NCBI GenBank assembly: GCA_029959865.1
Contig: JASCPE010000001.1
Span: forward strand, 248,001-312,000
Source: Microbacteriaceae bacterium PS02070
GTDB lineage: Bacteria; Actinomycetota; Actinomycetes; Actinomycetales; Microbacteriaceae
DNA: 64,000 bases
Direction: 5' to 3'
Every line of letters starts with the position of its first letter. The first letter of the stretch is position 1. The notes beneath the pieces are model-generated. The model had not been told where the DNA came from and made no database searches. It saw only the letters and a list, made by a program, of their open reading frames with translations. The position numbers and the translations under genes are program-made. Positions 26,988 through 36,175 of this stretch are shown piece by piece.

Positions 26988-27884
26988 GTGGCTACCCCCA
27001 AGATCGTGCTGTTCTACGCCTTCGCGCCGCTGCCCGACCCGGCAGCCGTGCGACTGTGGCAGCGCGACCTGTGCGAATCGCTGAAGCTGCGTGGCCGGGT
27101 GCTGATCTCCGAACACGGCATCAACGGCACGCTCGGCGGGGACCTGCCCGCCCTCAAGAAGTGGGCGCGACGCTTCCGGGAGTATCCCGCGTTCGCCGAC
27201 GCGGACATCAAATGGAGCGAAGGCTCCGGGCTCGACGACAGCGGCTTCAGCCTCGACTTCCCGAAGCTGAGCGTGAAGGTGCGCGATGAGATCGTCTCGT
27301 TCGGCGCTGCCGACGAGCTGCGCGTCGATGATGGCGGAGTTGTCGGCGGCGGTACGCGCCTGAGTCCGGAACAGGTGCACGAGCTCGTCGCCGACCGTGG
27401 TGACGACGTGGTCTTCTTCGATGGCCGCAACGCGCTCGAAGCCGAGATCGGACGCTTCAAGAACGCGGTCGTGCCCGACACCGACACGACCCGTGATTTC
27501 GCGAGCATCCTGGATTCTGGACAATTCGACCACCTCAAGGGCACACCTGTCGTCACGTACTGCACGGGCGGCATCCGCTGCGAAGTGCTCTCAAGCCTCA
27601 TGGTCTCGCGCGGCTTCGGCGAGGTGTACCAACTCGACGGCGGCATTGTCCGCTACGGCGAGACCTACGGTGACGACGGCCTCTGGGAAGGCTCGCTGTA
27701 CGTGTTCGACAAGCGCGGATCCGTCGACTTCACCGATCACGCCGCGACGATTGGAACCTGTGCCGGATGCGGGGCGAAGACGAAGCGCACCGCGAACTGC
27801 CCGGATGCATCCTGTCGCCGCCAGTTCGTCGTGTGCGAATCCTGCGACACCGTGGCCTGTGACGCGCACGCCCTCGTGGGCTGA
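26988..27884 (+). CDS. trhO: tRNA uridine(34) hydroxylase, rhodanese-like (TrhO family)
   Basis: A 298-aa protein of the YceA/TrhO family. The N-terminal acylphosphatase-like domain reads [13 protein letters not shown] and [16 protein letters not shown]. The rhodanese domain contains the catalytic cysteine in [17 protein letters not shown] Cys-rich C-terminal zinc-binding tail ([29 protein letters not shown]) closes it. The family hydroxylates U34 of tRNA in an oxygen-dependent manner, giving ho5U. The start is GTG at 26988, with TAGAAT just upstream and no ribosome binding site. Confidence 0.93.
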   Translation: MATPKIVLFYAFAPLPDPAAVRLWQRDLCESLKLRGRVLISEHGINGTLGGDLPALKKWARRFREYPAFADADIKWSEGSGLDDSGFSLDFPKLSVKVRDEIVSFGAADELRVDDGGVVGGGTRLSPEQVHELVADRGDDVVFFDGRNALEAEIGRFKNAVVPDTDTTRDFASILDSGQFDHLKGTPVVTYCTGGIRCEVLSSLMVSRGFGEVYQLDGGIVRYGETYGDDGLWEGSLYVFDKRGSVDFTDHAATIGTCAGCGAKTKRTANCPDASCRRQFVVCESCDTVACDAHALVG

Positions 27885-27951
27885 TCGCGAGCACCCCCTG
27901 GCGAGGCCCGCGGAGGTCCTGTAGTCTTCCTGGGTCCTTGTCCCGAGTGTG

Positions 27952-28011
27952 AGGAATGACGTTGAAGACCAGCGACGTGACCGCGCAGTAATCGCGCAGA
28001 CCGTCGTTCCT
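27952..28011 (+). promoter_or_regulatory. Possible attenuator stem upstream of the ABC-F gene
   Basis: AGGAATGAC at 27952-27960 can pair with GTCGTTCCT at 28003-28011 (nine pairs, one G-U). The stem extends by about three pairs, counting wobbles. It would enclose the short open frame at 27956-27991 and sequester its AGGA and ATG. The 234-nt leader 27885-28118 holds no other gene. CGCGCAGACCGT occurs twice within it. Confidence 0.4.
27956..27991 (+). CDS. Putative 11-aa leader peptide upstream of the ABC-F gene
   Basis: An ATG preceded directly by GTGAGGA opens a frame of 11 codons (MTLKTSDVTAQ) ending in TAA, 127 nt before the ABC-F start. Antibiotic-resistance ABC-F genes in actinobacteria and firmicutes are often induced through ribosome stalling on such uORFs. 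Expression here is unproven, the spacing of AGGA to ATG is very short, and chance is possible. Confidence 0.3.
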   Translation: MTLKTSDVTAQ

Positions 28012-28118
28012 CGACGCGTCCGCGCCCATCCCGCGCAGACCGTTGACTGGCCCGTCTCCTCTCTCCGAGGACACTCTCGGCATCACTCGTGTCTGCGCAT
28101 GCATTCACGAGGACCCAC

Positions 28119-29735
28119 ATGCCCGAATCACCTTCCGCGATCACCCTTGATCGCCTCACCTTCACCTGGCCCGACGGCACGACCGCCCTCCGGGACGTCT
28201 CCGGGGCTTTCTCGCAGCGGAAGACGAGCCTGATCGGCCGCAACGGATCCGGCAAGTCGACTTTGCTGCGGCTCATCGCCGGGGAACTGACCCCGACCTC
28301 CGGTCGGATCACCCGGTCGGGCGAGGTCGCCTCCCTGCCTCAGTCGGTCACGCGCCACGTCGACGAGCCCGTCTCGGGACTCCTGGGCGTGCGCAGAGCT
28401 CTCGATGCCGTGCGTGCGATCGAGGCCGGCGACGTGTCCGAGGCGAACTTCGACGCCGTGGGCGACGACTGGGACATCGAGGCACGCAGCCACGCGGCGC
28501 TGGACGAGATCGGCCTGCGGCCGGACGTGCTCGACCGCCGCATCGGCGAGCTCTCCGGCGGCGAGACGATGCTCGCCGCCCTGACCGGCCTGCGCCTGCG
28601 CCGCCCCACCGTCACCCTTCTCGACGAGCCGACGAACAACCTCGACCGCACCGTGCGTGGCCGGGTGCACGACCTCATCGGCGCGTGGCCCGGAACGCTC
28701 ATCGTCGTCAGTCACGACGAGGAACTTCTCGAGCGGGTAGATGAGACGGCCGAGCTCTACCTCAACTCCCTCACCGTCTTCGGCGGCCCCTACTCACAGT
28801 GGCGTCAGTGGCTCGACACAGAACAGGATGCGGCTCGCGCCGCAGAGCGAGACGCAGAGAAGACCCTGCGGAGGGAAAAGCGCGAACGCATCCAACTGGA
28901 GACCAAACTCGCCCACCGCGCTCAGGCGGGGAAGAAGGCCATCGCCGAGCGACGCGTCCCCCGGATCGTCGCCGGGAACCGCGCGATGCAGGCGCAGGCG
29001 TCGGCCGGTCGAGCCCGCACGGAGGCGAAGGGCCACGAGGAATCAGCCCGCGCCGCTCTCGACGCCGCCTCCCGGAGGATCCGGGACGACGCCTCGATAC
29101 ACATCGAGCTCCCCGATCCCGGCGTCCCACCCCGCCGGCGCCTGGCGACGATCACGTCGGGAGAGCGGACGTGGACGATCCAGGGGCCGGAACGTGTGGG
29201 GATCGTCGGGCCGAACGGGGCGGGCAAGACCACCCTCCTGGAACGCCTGATGGCGTCGGCACGCGGCGAAGAACAGGATGCGGACCCGAACATGGTCGCG
29301 CACGTGACGGAGATCGCGTACCTCTCCCAACGCGTCGATGGGCTTCGTTCAGAGGCCACCGTGATCGAGGAACTCCGGCGTGCGGCACCGGGCCTCGACG
29401 ACGTCGAGGTACGTAACCGCCTGGCCCGCTTCCTCCTGCGCGGCGACGCGGTGCTCCGTCCGGTATCGGCGCTCTCTGGCGGTGAGCGTTTCCGACTCGC
29501 ACTGGCGTGCCTGCTCTGCGCGGAGCCCACCCCGCAGCTGCTCGTGCTGGACGAGCCGACCAACAACCTCGACCTGGAGACGATCGATCACCTGACCGGC
29601 GCGATCACGTCCTACCGAGGCGCGACCGTCGTCGTCAGCCATCACGACTCGTTCCTCCGCCGCCTCGACCTCAGCCTCGTCCTGAAGTTCGCCCCCGAGG
29701 GCGAGCTGGTCGAAGAGCCGCGTCACGGTTCATGA
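28119..29735 (+). CDS. ABC-F family ATPase (ribosome-associated, possible antibiotic resistance)
   Basis: A 538-aa protein with two ATPase cassettes and no membrane segments. Cassette 1 has [20 protein letters not shown] and [10 protein letters not shown]. Cassette 2 has [20 protein letters not shown] and [11 protein letters not shown]. Between them lies a charged, Arg/Lys/Ala-rich linker of about 100 residues ([20 protein letters not shown] region). ABC-F proteins bind the ribosomal E-site; some protect it from macrolides, lincosamides or pleuromutilins, and others are housekeeping factors. I cannot assign a subgroup. The start is ATG at 28119 with CGAGG ahead of it. The long leader with a possible uORF hints at drug-inducible control. 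Confidence 0.88.
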   Translation: MPESPSAITLDRLTFTWPDGTTALRDVSGAFSQRKTSLIGRNGSGKSTLLRLIAGELTPTSGRITRSGEVASLPQSVTRHVDEPVSGLLGVRRALDAVRAIEAGDVSEANFDAVGDDWDIEARSHAALDEIGLRPDVLDRRIGELSGGETMLAALTGLRLRRPTVTLLDEPTNNLDRTVRGRVHDLIGAWPGTLIVVSHDEELLERVDETAELYLNSLTVFGGPYSQWRQWLDTEQDAARAAERDAEKTLRREKRERIQLETKLAHRAQAGKKAIAERRVPRIVAGNRAMQAQASAGRARTEAKGHEESARAALDAASRRIRDDASIHIELPDPGVPPRRRLATITSGERTWTIQGPERVGIVGPNGAGKTTLLERLMASARGEEQDADPNMVAHVTEIAYLSQRVDGLRSEATVIEELRRAAPGLDDVEVRNRLARFLLRGDAVLRPVSALSGGERFRLALACLLCAEPTPQLLVLDEPTNNLDLETIDHLTGAITSYRGATVVVSHHDSFLRRLDLSLVLKFAPEGELVEEPRHGS

Positions 29736-29769
29736 CATCAGCTCGTGCGCGCGATCTAGGCTGGAACGC

Positions 29770-30363
29770 ATGTCACATGACGAGGGAGCCTCCGCGGACC
29801 CGAGCATCGCTCAGATCGGCGCGACAGTGCGCGCGATGCGCAAAAGGCTCGACCTCTCGGTTCATGCGCTGGCTCAACGATCGGGAGTGAGCTTCGGCCT
29901 CCTCAGTCAGCTCGAGCGCGGACTCGGCAACCCCTCACTCCAGGCGATCCAGCGCGTCGCCGTCGCGATCGGGGTGCCCCTGCCGCAACTCCTGGAAGCC
30001 TCCACCGCCGACTTCACGGTCGTGCGCGGAGACCGCCCCCATACCCTCGCCGCCGTGGAAGACGCCGCGGCCGGCGCAGACTCCCGGCGGGAGTTGCTCT
30101 CACCGCCCGGGGAGAGCCTGCTCCAATTGATCAGGACAACGCTCCCCCCGGGCTTCAGTAACGAAGGCCGCCCCTATCGTCACATCGGGACCGAGACGGT
30201 GACCGTCCTGTCCGGTGCGTTGACGATCTCTCATGGCGAGACGCGTGCTGTCCTTCACGAGGGCGACACAGCCACGTACACGACCTCGACGCCTCACTGG
30301 TGGGCGAACGAGTCAGATGGCACGACCGTCGTCCTGGGCGCGGTCACGCCTTTTGAGCGCTGA
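29770..30363 (+). CDS. XRE-family regulator with C-terminal cupin domain
   Basis: A 197-aa protein. Residues 15-75 are an XRE HTH (IGATVRAMRKRLDLSVHALA, then GVSFGLLSQLERGLGNPSLQ). Residues 115-195 form a cupin barrel (RPYRHIGTETVTVLSGALTI, VLHEGDTATYTTSTPHWWAN). Such XRE-cupin regulators often sense small metabolites and control amine, amino-acid or peptide catabolism genes. Its 3' end overlaps the convergent DUF1028 gene by 20 bp, and the Opp operon lies just beyond, so these are likely targets. TAGGCT 7 nt before the ATG implies a leaderless mRNA. Confidence 0.88.
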   Translation: MSHDEGASADPSIAQIGATVRAMRKRLDLSVHALAQRSGVSFGLLSQLERGLGNPSLQAIQRVAVAIGVPLPQLLEASTADFTVVRGDRPHTLAAVEDAAAGADSRRELLSPPGESLLQLIRTTLPPGFSNEGRPYRHIGTETVTVLSGALTISHGETRAVLHEGDTATYTTSTPHWWANESDGTTVVLGAVTPFER

Positions 30364-30997
30364 CGTCCGCGGATCGCCACAACCTCAACGTGCGCTCAAG
30401 CTCCTCCAGCGGATCGGTGTGATCATCGACGCGCAGGTCGACGGTGAGATCGGGAGGGTACAGCGAGTCCGGCACGATCGTGCCCACCATCACCGCAGCG
30501 CTCTGGCGCCCGCGACGATCCCCTCCGGCTCGCTCCCCCGCGCGGAGAGCGTGCACAAGTGCGAATGCGAAGGAGGCATCGTCATCCACCGGGTGAGCGC
30601 CGAACTCGGCCACCATGTCGTCGAGGACGTGGGGGCCGTCAAGCACGTTGCCGGCCACGACAAGCCCGGGGAGCACGCGGTGCCCCGCCCACGGCGTGGT
30701 GCCTGCTCCCGTGCGCGCGGCTCCTCGCCCGCTCACTGACAGGGCAGCCACCTGCCGCAGACTCTCTTGCGTGTCCCACTCGGGTACGCGCTCCACGAGC
30801 TGCGCGGGGTCGACGCCACGCCGCAGACCGTCGAGCAGGCGTCCGCGCAGTGCGCGGTTCGTCCACGCCTGGCTGGCGACGACGCCGATGGAAGGCACGA
30901 GCCCGAGCACAGAGTTGCCCACAGCCAGCGATTTGCTCGCTGTCGCGGCACCGAGCAGCCCGTGGTGCGGGAGTGCCGCGAGGATCGTGTAAGTCAC
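30344..30997 (-). CDS. DUF1028 domain-containing protein (Ntn-hydrolase-like)
   Basis: A 217-aa protein of the DUF1028 family. It opens MTYTILAALPHHGLLGAATA and continues VVASQAWTNRALRGRLLDGL, AALSVSGRGAARTGAGTTPW and VLPGLVVAGNVLDG. These segments fit the family's proposed Ntn-hydrolase-like fold, whose activity is not established. It is divergent from the peptide-importer operon and convergent with the XRE-cupin gene. Family members are repeatedly found near peptide transporters, so a role in processing imported peptides or amides is reasonable inference. The start is GTG at 30997. Confidence 0.85.
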   Translation of the reverse strand: MTYTILAALPHHGLLGAATASKSLAVGNSVLGLVPSIGVVASQAWTNRALRGRLLDGLRRGVDPAQLVERVPEWDTQESLRQVAALSVSGRGAARTGAGTTPWAGHRVLPGLVVAGNVLDGPHVLDDMVAEFGAHPVDDDASFAFALVHALRAGERAGGDRRGRQSAAVMVGTIVPDSLYPPDLTVDLRVDDHTDPLEELERTLRLWRSADVSAQKA

Positions 30998-31108
30998 CGG
31001 ACCCCCGAATATGACGATCTTGTTTCAGACGTAAAAGTGTCTTGCCCTCCTGTATAACCTGCCACATACTGATCAATCAATCAGGAAAATGATCGAAGGA
31101 GCCATCCG
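30998..31108 (+). promoter_or_regulatory. Divergent promoter region, DUF1028 and Opp operon
   Basis: A TGTATAAC -10-like element lies about 55 nt before the binding-protein start, and TGATCAATCAATCA with its direct ATCA repeats follows it. AAGGAG lies 7 nt before the ATG at 31109. The XRE-cupin regulator may bind in this stretch. Confidence 0.45.
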
Positions 31109-32647
31109 ATGCGTACCCGACTCGCGGCCGTGTCCCTTCTCGCAGCCGGCGCACTCGTGCTTGCCGGTTGCTCCGCCGGCGACAGCGTCGACCTCGGCGA
31201 CTCCGCGGACGGCGCCTCCGGAGATCTTCTTCGCGCCGCGATCGGCGGCGAACCCGACCAGCTGGACCCGCACCGCACGAGCTCGTACTTCTCCTTCGAG
31301 GTGCTGGAGAACGTCTTCGACACCCTCGTCGAGCCCGATGAGAACCTGGAGATGCAGCCGGCACTGGCAGAATCCTGGACCGTCAGCGACGATCAGCTCA
31401 CCTGGACGTTCGTGCTCCGCGAGGGAGTCACCTTCCACGACGGGTCCGATTTCACCGCTGAGGATGTCGTCTACTCATACCGCCGCATCATCGATGAGGA
31501 ACTCTCCAACGCGTGGAAGTTCTCTGCGGTCACCGACGTCACGGCGGTCGATGACCACACCGTCGAGATCACAGTGGCGCAGCCCACACCGAACCTGCTG
31601 TCCAACCTCGGCGGCTTCAAAGGCATGGCCATCGTCGACCAGGAGAACGTCGAATCCGGCGAGATCCAGACCAGCCCCGTCGGCACGGGGCCGTTCGTCT
31701 TCGACAACGCGGTCAGCGGCGACAGCATCACCCTGAGCGCGAACGAGGACTACTGGGGTGGAGCACCGTCGGTCGCCGGAGTGGAGTACTCCTTCATCTC
31801 CGAGCCCGCGACCGCGCTGGCGGCGTTGCGCGCGGGTGAGATCGACTGGACCGACGTCGTGCCCGATCAGCAGGTGGCAGAGCTCGCGGAGGACGAAGAC
31901 CTCGAACTCGGACAGAGCCCCTCGAACGACTACTGGTATCTCGCACTCAATGAGGCGCGCGAGCCGTGGGATGACGTCCGCGTTCGTCAGGCGATCTCCT
32001 ACGCCATCGACCGCGACGCGATTCTGCAGGCCGTCAGCTACGGCACCGCGGCCCCGAACCAGCTCGCCATCCCCGAAGACAGCATCTGGTACACCCCTTA
32101 CGACACGTACTCGACGGACATCGACAAGGCGCAGGAGCTGCTCGACGAGGCCGGCTTCACCGGTGGGACGATGGAGTTCCTCGCCACTAGCGACTACCCC
32201 GAGACGATCACCGCAGCGCAGATCATCGCCTCGAACCTCGAACCGCTCGGGATCGACGTCACCATCAGCCAGCCCGACTTCTCCACGTGGCTCGACGAGC
32301 AGAACACGGGCAACTTCGACCTCCTCATGATGGGATGGCTCGGCAACATCGACCCCGACGACTTCTACTACGCGCAGCACCACAGCGAGGGCGGCAGCAA
32401 TGCCCAGAAGTACTCGAACTCGGATGTGGACTCGCTCCTGGATGCGGGACGCACCGAGACCGATGTGGAGGCGCGCAAGGAGCTGTATGCCGAGGCCGCA
32501 ACGATCATCGCCGACGAGGCAAGCTACATCTACCTCTACAACCCGTCCGTGATCCAGGTGTGGGCACCGAGCGTGACCGGTTATGAGGTTCGTGCCGACG
32601 CGGCAGTCCGGTTCCGAGACGCCGCACTGGCGCAAGAGAACGGCTGA
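31109..32647 (+). CDS. ABC transporter substrate-binding lipoprotein (family 5, peptide/opine type)
   Basis: A 512-aa lipoprotein. The signal peptide ends in the lipobox VLAGCSAG with C21 as the modified residue. The mature protein is an SBP_bac_5 protein: LRAAIGGEPDQLDPHRTSSY, ENVFDTLVEPDENLEMQPAL, TWTFVLREGVTFHDGSDFTA, VRQAISYAIDRDAILQAVSY. This family captures oligopeptides, dipeptides, nickel or opines. The exact ligand cannot be read. AAGGAG precedes the ATG. It is the first gene of a four-gene importer operon. Confidence 0.95.
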   Translation: MRTRLAAVSLLAAGALVLAGCSAGDSVDLGDSADGASGDLLRAAIGGEPDQLDPHRTSSYFSFEVLENVFDTLVEPDENLEMQPALAESWTVSDDQLTWTFVLREGVTFHDGSDFTAEDVVYSYRRIIDEELSNAWKFSAVTDVTAVDDHTVEITVAQPTPNLLSNLGGFKGMAIVDQENVESGEIQTSPVGTGPFVFDNAVSGDSITLSANEDYWGGAPSVAGVEYSFISEPATALAALRAGEIDWTDVVPDQQVAELAEDEDLELGQSPSNDYWYLALNEAREPWDDVRVRQAISYAIDRDAILQAVSYGTAAPNQLAIPEDSIWYTPYDTYSTDIDKAQELLDEAGFTGGTMEFLATSDYPETITAAQIIASNLEPLGIDVTISQPDFSTWLDEQNTGNFDLLMMGWLGNIDPDDFYYAQHHSEGGSNAQKYSNSDVDSLLDAGRTETDVEARKELYAEAATIIADEASYIYLYNPSVIQVWAPSVTGYEVRADAAVRFRDAALAQENG

Positions 32648-32661
32648 GAGCCGGAGCGGCG

Positions 32662-33627
32662 ATGAGCATCTCCTGGGGCGCGATCGGCCAGTTCCTCGCA
32701 CGCCGGCTACTCACCTCCGTCGTCGTTCTCTTGGGCGTCCTCGTGGTCGCCTTCGCCATCATTCAGCTGGTTCCAGGCGACCCCGTCCGCCTAGCTTTGG
32801 GCACTCGCTACACGCCGGAGGCGTACGACGCCCTGCGCGCTGCGTCGGGATTGGACCGACCGCTGTGGGAGCAGTTCTTCGGCTACGTCGCCGGCGCGGC
32901 GACCGGTGACCTCGGGGTGAGTTTCCGCAACGGCCAGCCGGTCACGGTCCTGCTCTTGGAACGCCTCCCCGCGACCGTGTCGCTCGCATTCGCGGGGATC
33001 GTCATCGCCCTGATCATCTCCGTTCCTGCCGGCATCTACTCGGCGCTTCGCGAGGGGCGGGCTTCGGATGCGATCGTTCGGCTGGCCAGTCAGTTCGGCG
33101 TCAGCATTCCCGACTTCTGGCTCGGTCTCCTGCTGATCGGCCTGTTCTCCACGATCCTGGGGTGGTTACCTCCGAGCGGATATACCTCGTTCACCGAGGA
33201 TCCCCTGCAGTGGGCACGCCGAGTGGCCCTCCCCGCGCTCACCGTCGGCCTCGTTGCCGGAGCGATCATGACGCGATACATCCGCTCCGCCGTTCTCGAA
33301 GTGGCATCCTCCGGGTACGTACGCACCGCGCGATCAAAGGGCTTAGCCCCCGCGGTCATCACGATCCGACACATCGTGCGCGGGGCACTCGTCCCCGTGC
33401 TGACGATCGCCGGCATCCAGCTGGCAACGATCCTCGGGGGCGTGATCGTCGTCGAGGTTGTCTTCGCGTGGCCCGGACTCGGCCGACTGGTCTACGACTC
33501 CGTCTCCGCACGCGATTACCCGATGATTCAGGGTGCTGTGCTCCTGATCGCCGCAATGTTCCTCCTTGTGAACCTGCTGGTCGATCTGCTGTACGCATTC
33601 GTTGACCCGAGGATCCGGTTGTCATGA
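32662..33627 (+). CDS. ABC transporter permease (DppB/OppB type)
   Basis: A 321-aa inner-membrane permease with six segments. The first is followed by VVAFAIIQLVPGDPVRLALG, the usual OppB/DppB periplasmic start. The EAA-type loop is EVASSGYVRTARSKGLAP, followed by GGVIVVEVVFAWPGLGRLVYDS. It begins 14 nt after the binding-protein stop and overlaps the next permease by 4 bp. It would form the heterodimeric channel with the downstream permease. Confidence 0.94.
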   Translation: MSISWGAIGQFLARRLLTSVVVLLGVLVVAFAIIQLVPGDPVRLALGTRYTPEAYDALRAASGLDRPLWEQFFGYVAGAATGDLGVSFRNGQPVTVLLLERLPATVSLAFAGIVIALIISVPAGIYSALREGRASDAIVRLASQFGVSIPDFWLGLLLIGLFSTILGWLPPSGYTSFTEDPLQWARRVALPALTVGLVAGAIMTRYIRSAVLEVASSGYVRTARSKGLAPAVITIRHIVRGALVPVLTIAGIQLATILGGVIVVEVVFAWPGLGRLVYDSVSARDYPMIQGAVLLIAAMFLLVNLLVDLLYAFVDPRIRLS

Positions 33628-34514
33628 CCACCACAATGAGCACCAGTCCTGAATCGACCCGCGTCGCGGCGTGGCGATTGCTCGCGGGCAACCCCGTCAC
33701 CCTCGTCAGTGCCCTGACTCTCACGATCATCGTGGTCGCCGCCCTCGCCGCGGGAGCGATCGCGCCCTTCGGCCTCAATGACGTCGACGTCTCCCGTGCC
33801 CTTGCGCCACCGAGTGGAACGCATCTGTTCGGCACGGACGACCTGGGGCGTGACATCTTCTCGCGCGTACTTCTGGCCACCGGGACGACGCTCAGGATCG
33901 CGATCGTATCGGTCACGATCGCAGTCGTGATCGGAGTTCCCCTCGGGATCATCTCGGGCTATGCGGGCGGAGCGGTCGACGCCGTCCTGATGCGCATCGT
34001 GGACGTCATGTTCTCCTTCCCCGTGCTGCTGCTGGCCCTGGCGATCGTGTCCATCCTCGGTCCGGGCGAGTCCACGACCATGCTCGCGATCGGCATCGTC
34101 TACACGCCGATCTTCGCCCGCGTCGCCCGCGGCGCCACCCTGTCGGTCCGCGTCGAACCGTACGTGCAGGTATCTCAGACGATGGGCACTCCCTGGTGGA
34201 GCATCCTCGGGCGGCACATCCTGCCAAATATCACGGGGCCCCTCGTCGTGCAGATCTCGCTCTCCCTGGCCTTTGCGATCCTCTCCGAGGCCGCGCTGTC
34301 GTTCCTCGGGCTCGGCATTCAACCGCCCGCGCCGAGTTGGGGCGGGATGCTTTTCTCCGCGCAGGGCTTCCTCAGCCAGGCGTGGTGGATGAGCGTGTTC
34401 CCCGGTGCGGCGATCTTCGTCACCGTGCTCGCATGCAACCTCCTCGGCGATGGGCTCCGCGATGTCCTCGATCCACGCCAACGCACCCTCGCCGAGCAGC
34501 GGAGGCAACGATGA
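33624..34514 (+). CDS. ABC transporter permease (DppC/OppC type)
   Basis: A 296-aa permease of the OppC/DppC group. The characteristic HLFGTDDLGRDIFSRVLLAT motif follows the first membrane segment. The EAA-like loop falls at VEPYVQVSQTMGTPWWSILG, and the family motif ALSFLGLGIQPPAPSWGGML is near the C-terminus. It overlaps its neighbours on both sides by 4 bp (ATGA junctions), so translation is tightly coupled. Confidence 0.94.
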   Translation: MTTTMSTSPESTRVAAWRLLAGNPVTLVSALTLTIIVVAALAAGAIAPFGLNDVDVSRALAPPSGTHLFGTDDLGRDIFSRVLLATGTTLRIAIVSVTIAVVIGVPLGIISGYAGGAVDAVLMRIVDVMFSFPVLLLALAIVSILGPGESTTMLAIGIVYTPIFARVARGATLSVRVEPYVQVSQTMGTPWWSILGRHILPNITGPLVVQISLSLAFAILSEAALSFLGLGIQPPAPSWGGMLFSAQGFLSQAWWMSVFPGAAIFVTVLACNLLGDGLRDVLDPRQRTLAEQRRQR

Positions 34515-36091
34515 ATGCTCCTGTGCTGAAAGTCGATGACCTCCGGGTCGCGATCGGTCGCCGAGAGATCGTGCACGGAATCCGATTCGCGCTCGAGCAG
34601 GAACAGACGCTGGGGATCGTGGGCGAGTCTGGTTCGGGCAAGTCACTCTCCGTCCTCGCAGCCACCGGCCTGCTCGACGCACCCGGTGCGCGTGTCTCCG
34701 GTACGAGTGTGCTGGATGGCACGTCCGAACTCATCGGCGCGTCACCCCGAGCCCTCCGGCGGATCCACGGGGATCGCGTCGGATTCGTCTTCCAAGACCC
34801 GAGCACCTCTCTGCACCCGCTTCTGACGATCGGCCGCCAGCTGACCGAGCCTCTGGAAACGCACCGCAGGCTGTCCGCGCGTCAGGCGCGTCTTCGGGCG
34901 GGCGAGCTTCTGGAGGCGGTCGGGCTGCCCGACCCGCAGGCGAAGCTCGACGCCTATGCGCACCAGCTGTCCGGTGGCCAGAGGCAACGGGTGATGATCG
35001 CCATCGCCCTGTCCTGCGACCCGGGCCTCCTCGTCGCTGACGAACCGACCACGGCACTCGATGTGACGACGCAGGCGCAGATCATCGACCTCGTCACGAC
35101 GCTGCAACGCGATACCGGAACCGCAGTGGTGTGGATCAGTCACGATCTCGGCGTCATCGGACAGGTGGCGGACGAGGTCCTGGTCCTCAAGGCCGGGGAG
35201 ACGGTTGAACAGCGACCGGTGCGCGAGCTCCTCACCGACCCTCAGCACGAGTACACCCGCACACTCCTCGCCGCGAGACCTCGCTTGGGACGACAGCCTC
35301 CCGCCGTCACACCCGGGCCGGTGGTGCTGGACGTTCAGCACCTCGACGTGCGCTTTCCGGTCGCGACGCCGACGGGGCGAACGAGCGTACACGCCGTCGA
35401 CGATGTGTCGTTCACGGTGCGCCGCGGCACGACGCTGGGAATCGTCGGCGAGTCCGGCTCCGGTAAGTCGACGATCGCATCGGCGCTGACGGGACTCGCG
35501 CAACCCACGGGCGGAACCGCTGAGCTCGACGGTCAGGATCTCTTCGCGGCCAGCCGCAGTCTTCGTCGCCGTCTTGCCATGGTTTTCCAAGACCCGTTCT
35601 CATCACTCGATCCGCGCGCACGGATCGAGCAGTCCATCGCGGAGCCCCTGCGCGTTCATACTCGGATGAGTCGTTCGGAACGCGCCCGCCGAACGTCTGA
35701 ACTCCTCGATCTGGTGGGCCTGCCAACGGGCTTCGCAACCCGTTACCCGCACGAGTTGTCCGGAGGGCAACGACAACGCGTGAGTATCGCGCGTGCCCTC
35801 GCCTTGGAGCCGGACATCGTGATCCTGGACGAATCGACAGCCTCCCTGGACGTGTCCATCCAAGCTCGAGTCCTCACCCTGCTGCGCACGCTGCAGCAGG
35901 AGCTGGGGCTCACCTATCTGTTCATCGCGCACGATCTCGCGATCGTGCAGGAGATGAGCCACGACGTCCTGGTTCTCCAAGAGGGCCGCGTCGTCGAACA
36001 CCGGCCCGCCGCCGAACTGTTCGCCGATCCGCGTGAGCCCTACACCCGGCAACTGCTCGCGGCGATCCCTCCGGAACTGCCGGTCCACTGA
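34511..36091 (+). CDS. Fused dual-ATPase of dipeptide/oligopeptide ABC transporter (DppD-DppF type)
   Basis: A 526-aa protein with two Opp-type ATPases in one chain. Each half has Walker A GESGSGKS, a signature ([15 protein letters not shown] and [15 protein letters not shown]) and Walker B ([12 protein letters not shown] and [11 protein letters not shown]). The second site reads DEST rather than DEPT, still with the catalytic glutamate. The halves are joined by a short linker around residue 265. The start is ATG at 34511, inside the 4-bp overlap with the DppC-type gene. It completes the importer. Confidence 0.94.
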   Translation: MNAPVLKVDDLRVAIGRREIVHGIRFALEQEQTLGIVGESGSGKSLSVLAATGLLDAPGARVSGTSVLDGTSELIGASPRALRRIHGDRVGFVFQDPSTSLHPLLTIGRQLTEPLETHRRLSARQARLRAGELLEAVGLPDPQAKLDAYAHQLSGGQRQRVMIAIALSCDPGLLVADEPTTALDVTTQAQIIDLVTTLQRDTGTAVVWISHDLGVIGQVADEVLVLKAGETVEQRPVRELLTDPQHEYTRTLLAARPRLGRQPPAVTPGPVVLDVQHLDVRFPVATPTGRTSVHAVDDVSFTVRRGTTLGIVGESGSGKSTIASALTGLAQPTGGTAELDGQDLFAASRSLRRRLAMVFQDPFSSLDPRARIEQSIAEPLRVHTRMSRSERARRTSELLDLVGLPTGFATRYPHELSGGQRQRVSIARALALEPDIVILDESTASLDVSIQARVLTLLRTLQQELGLTYLFIAHDLAIVQEMSHDVLVLQEGRVVEHRPAAELFADPREPYTRQLLAAIPPELPVH

Positions 36092-36175
36092 TCCACCGCT
36101 CATCTCAGCGATGTGCGCACACGGACATCTGGATCGAGGGAGACGGATGTCGGCGGCAGCGGCGAAGATAGAACG

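Noticed and set aside
27885..28118. A riboswitch upstream of the ABC-F gene
   Set aside because: No conserved core of a known riboswitch class could be seen; the short uORF and stem are a simpler reading.
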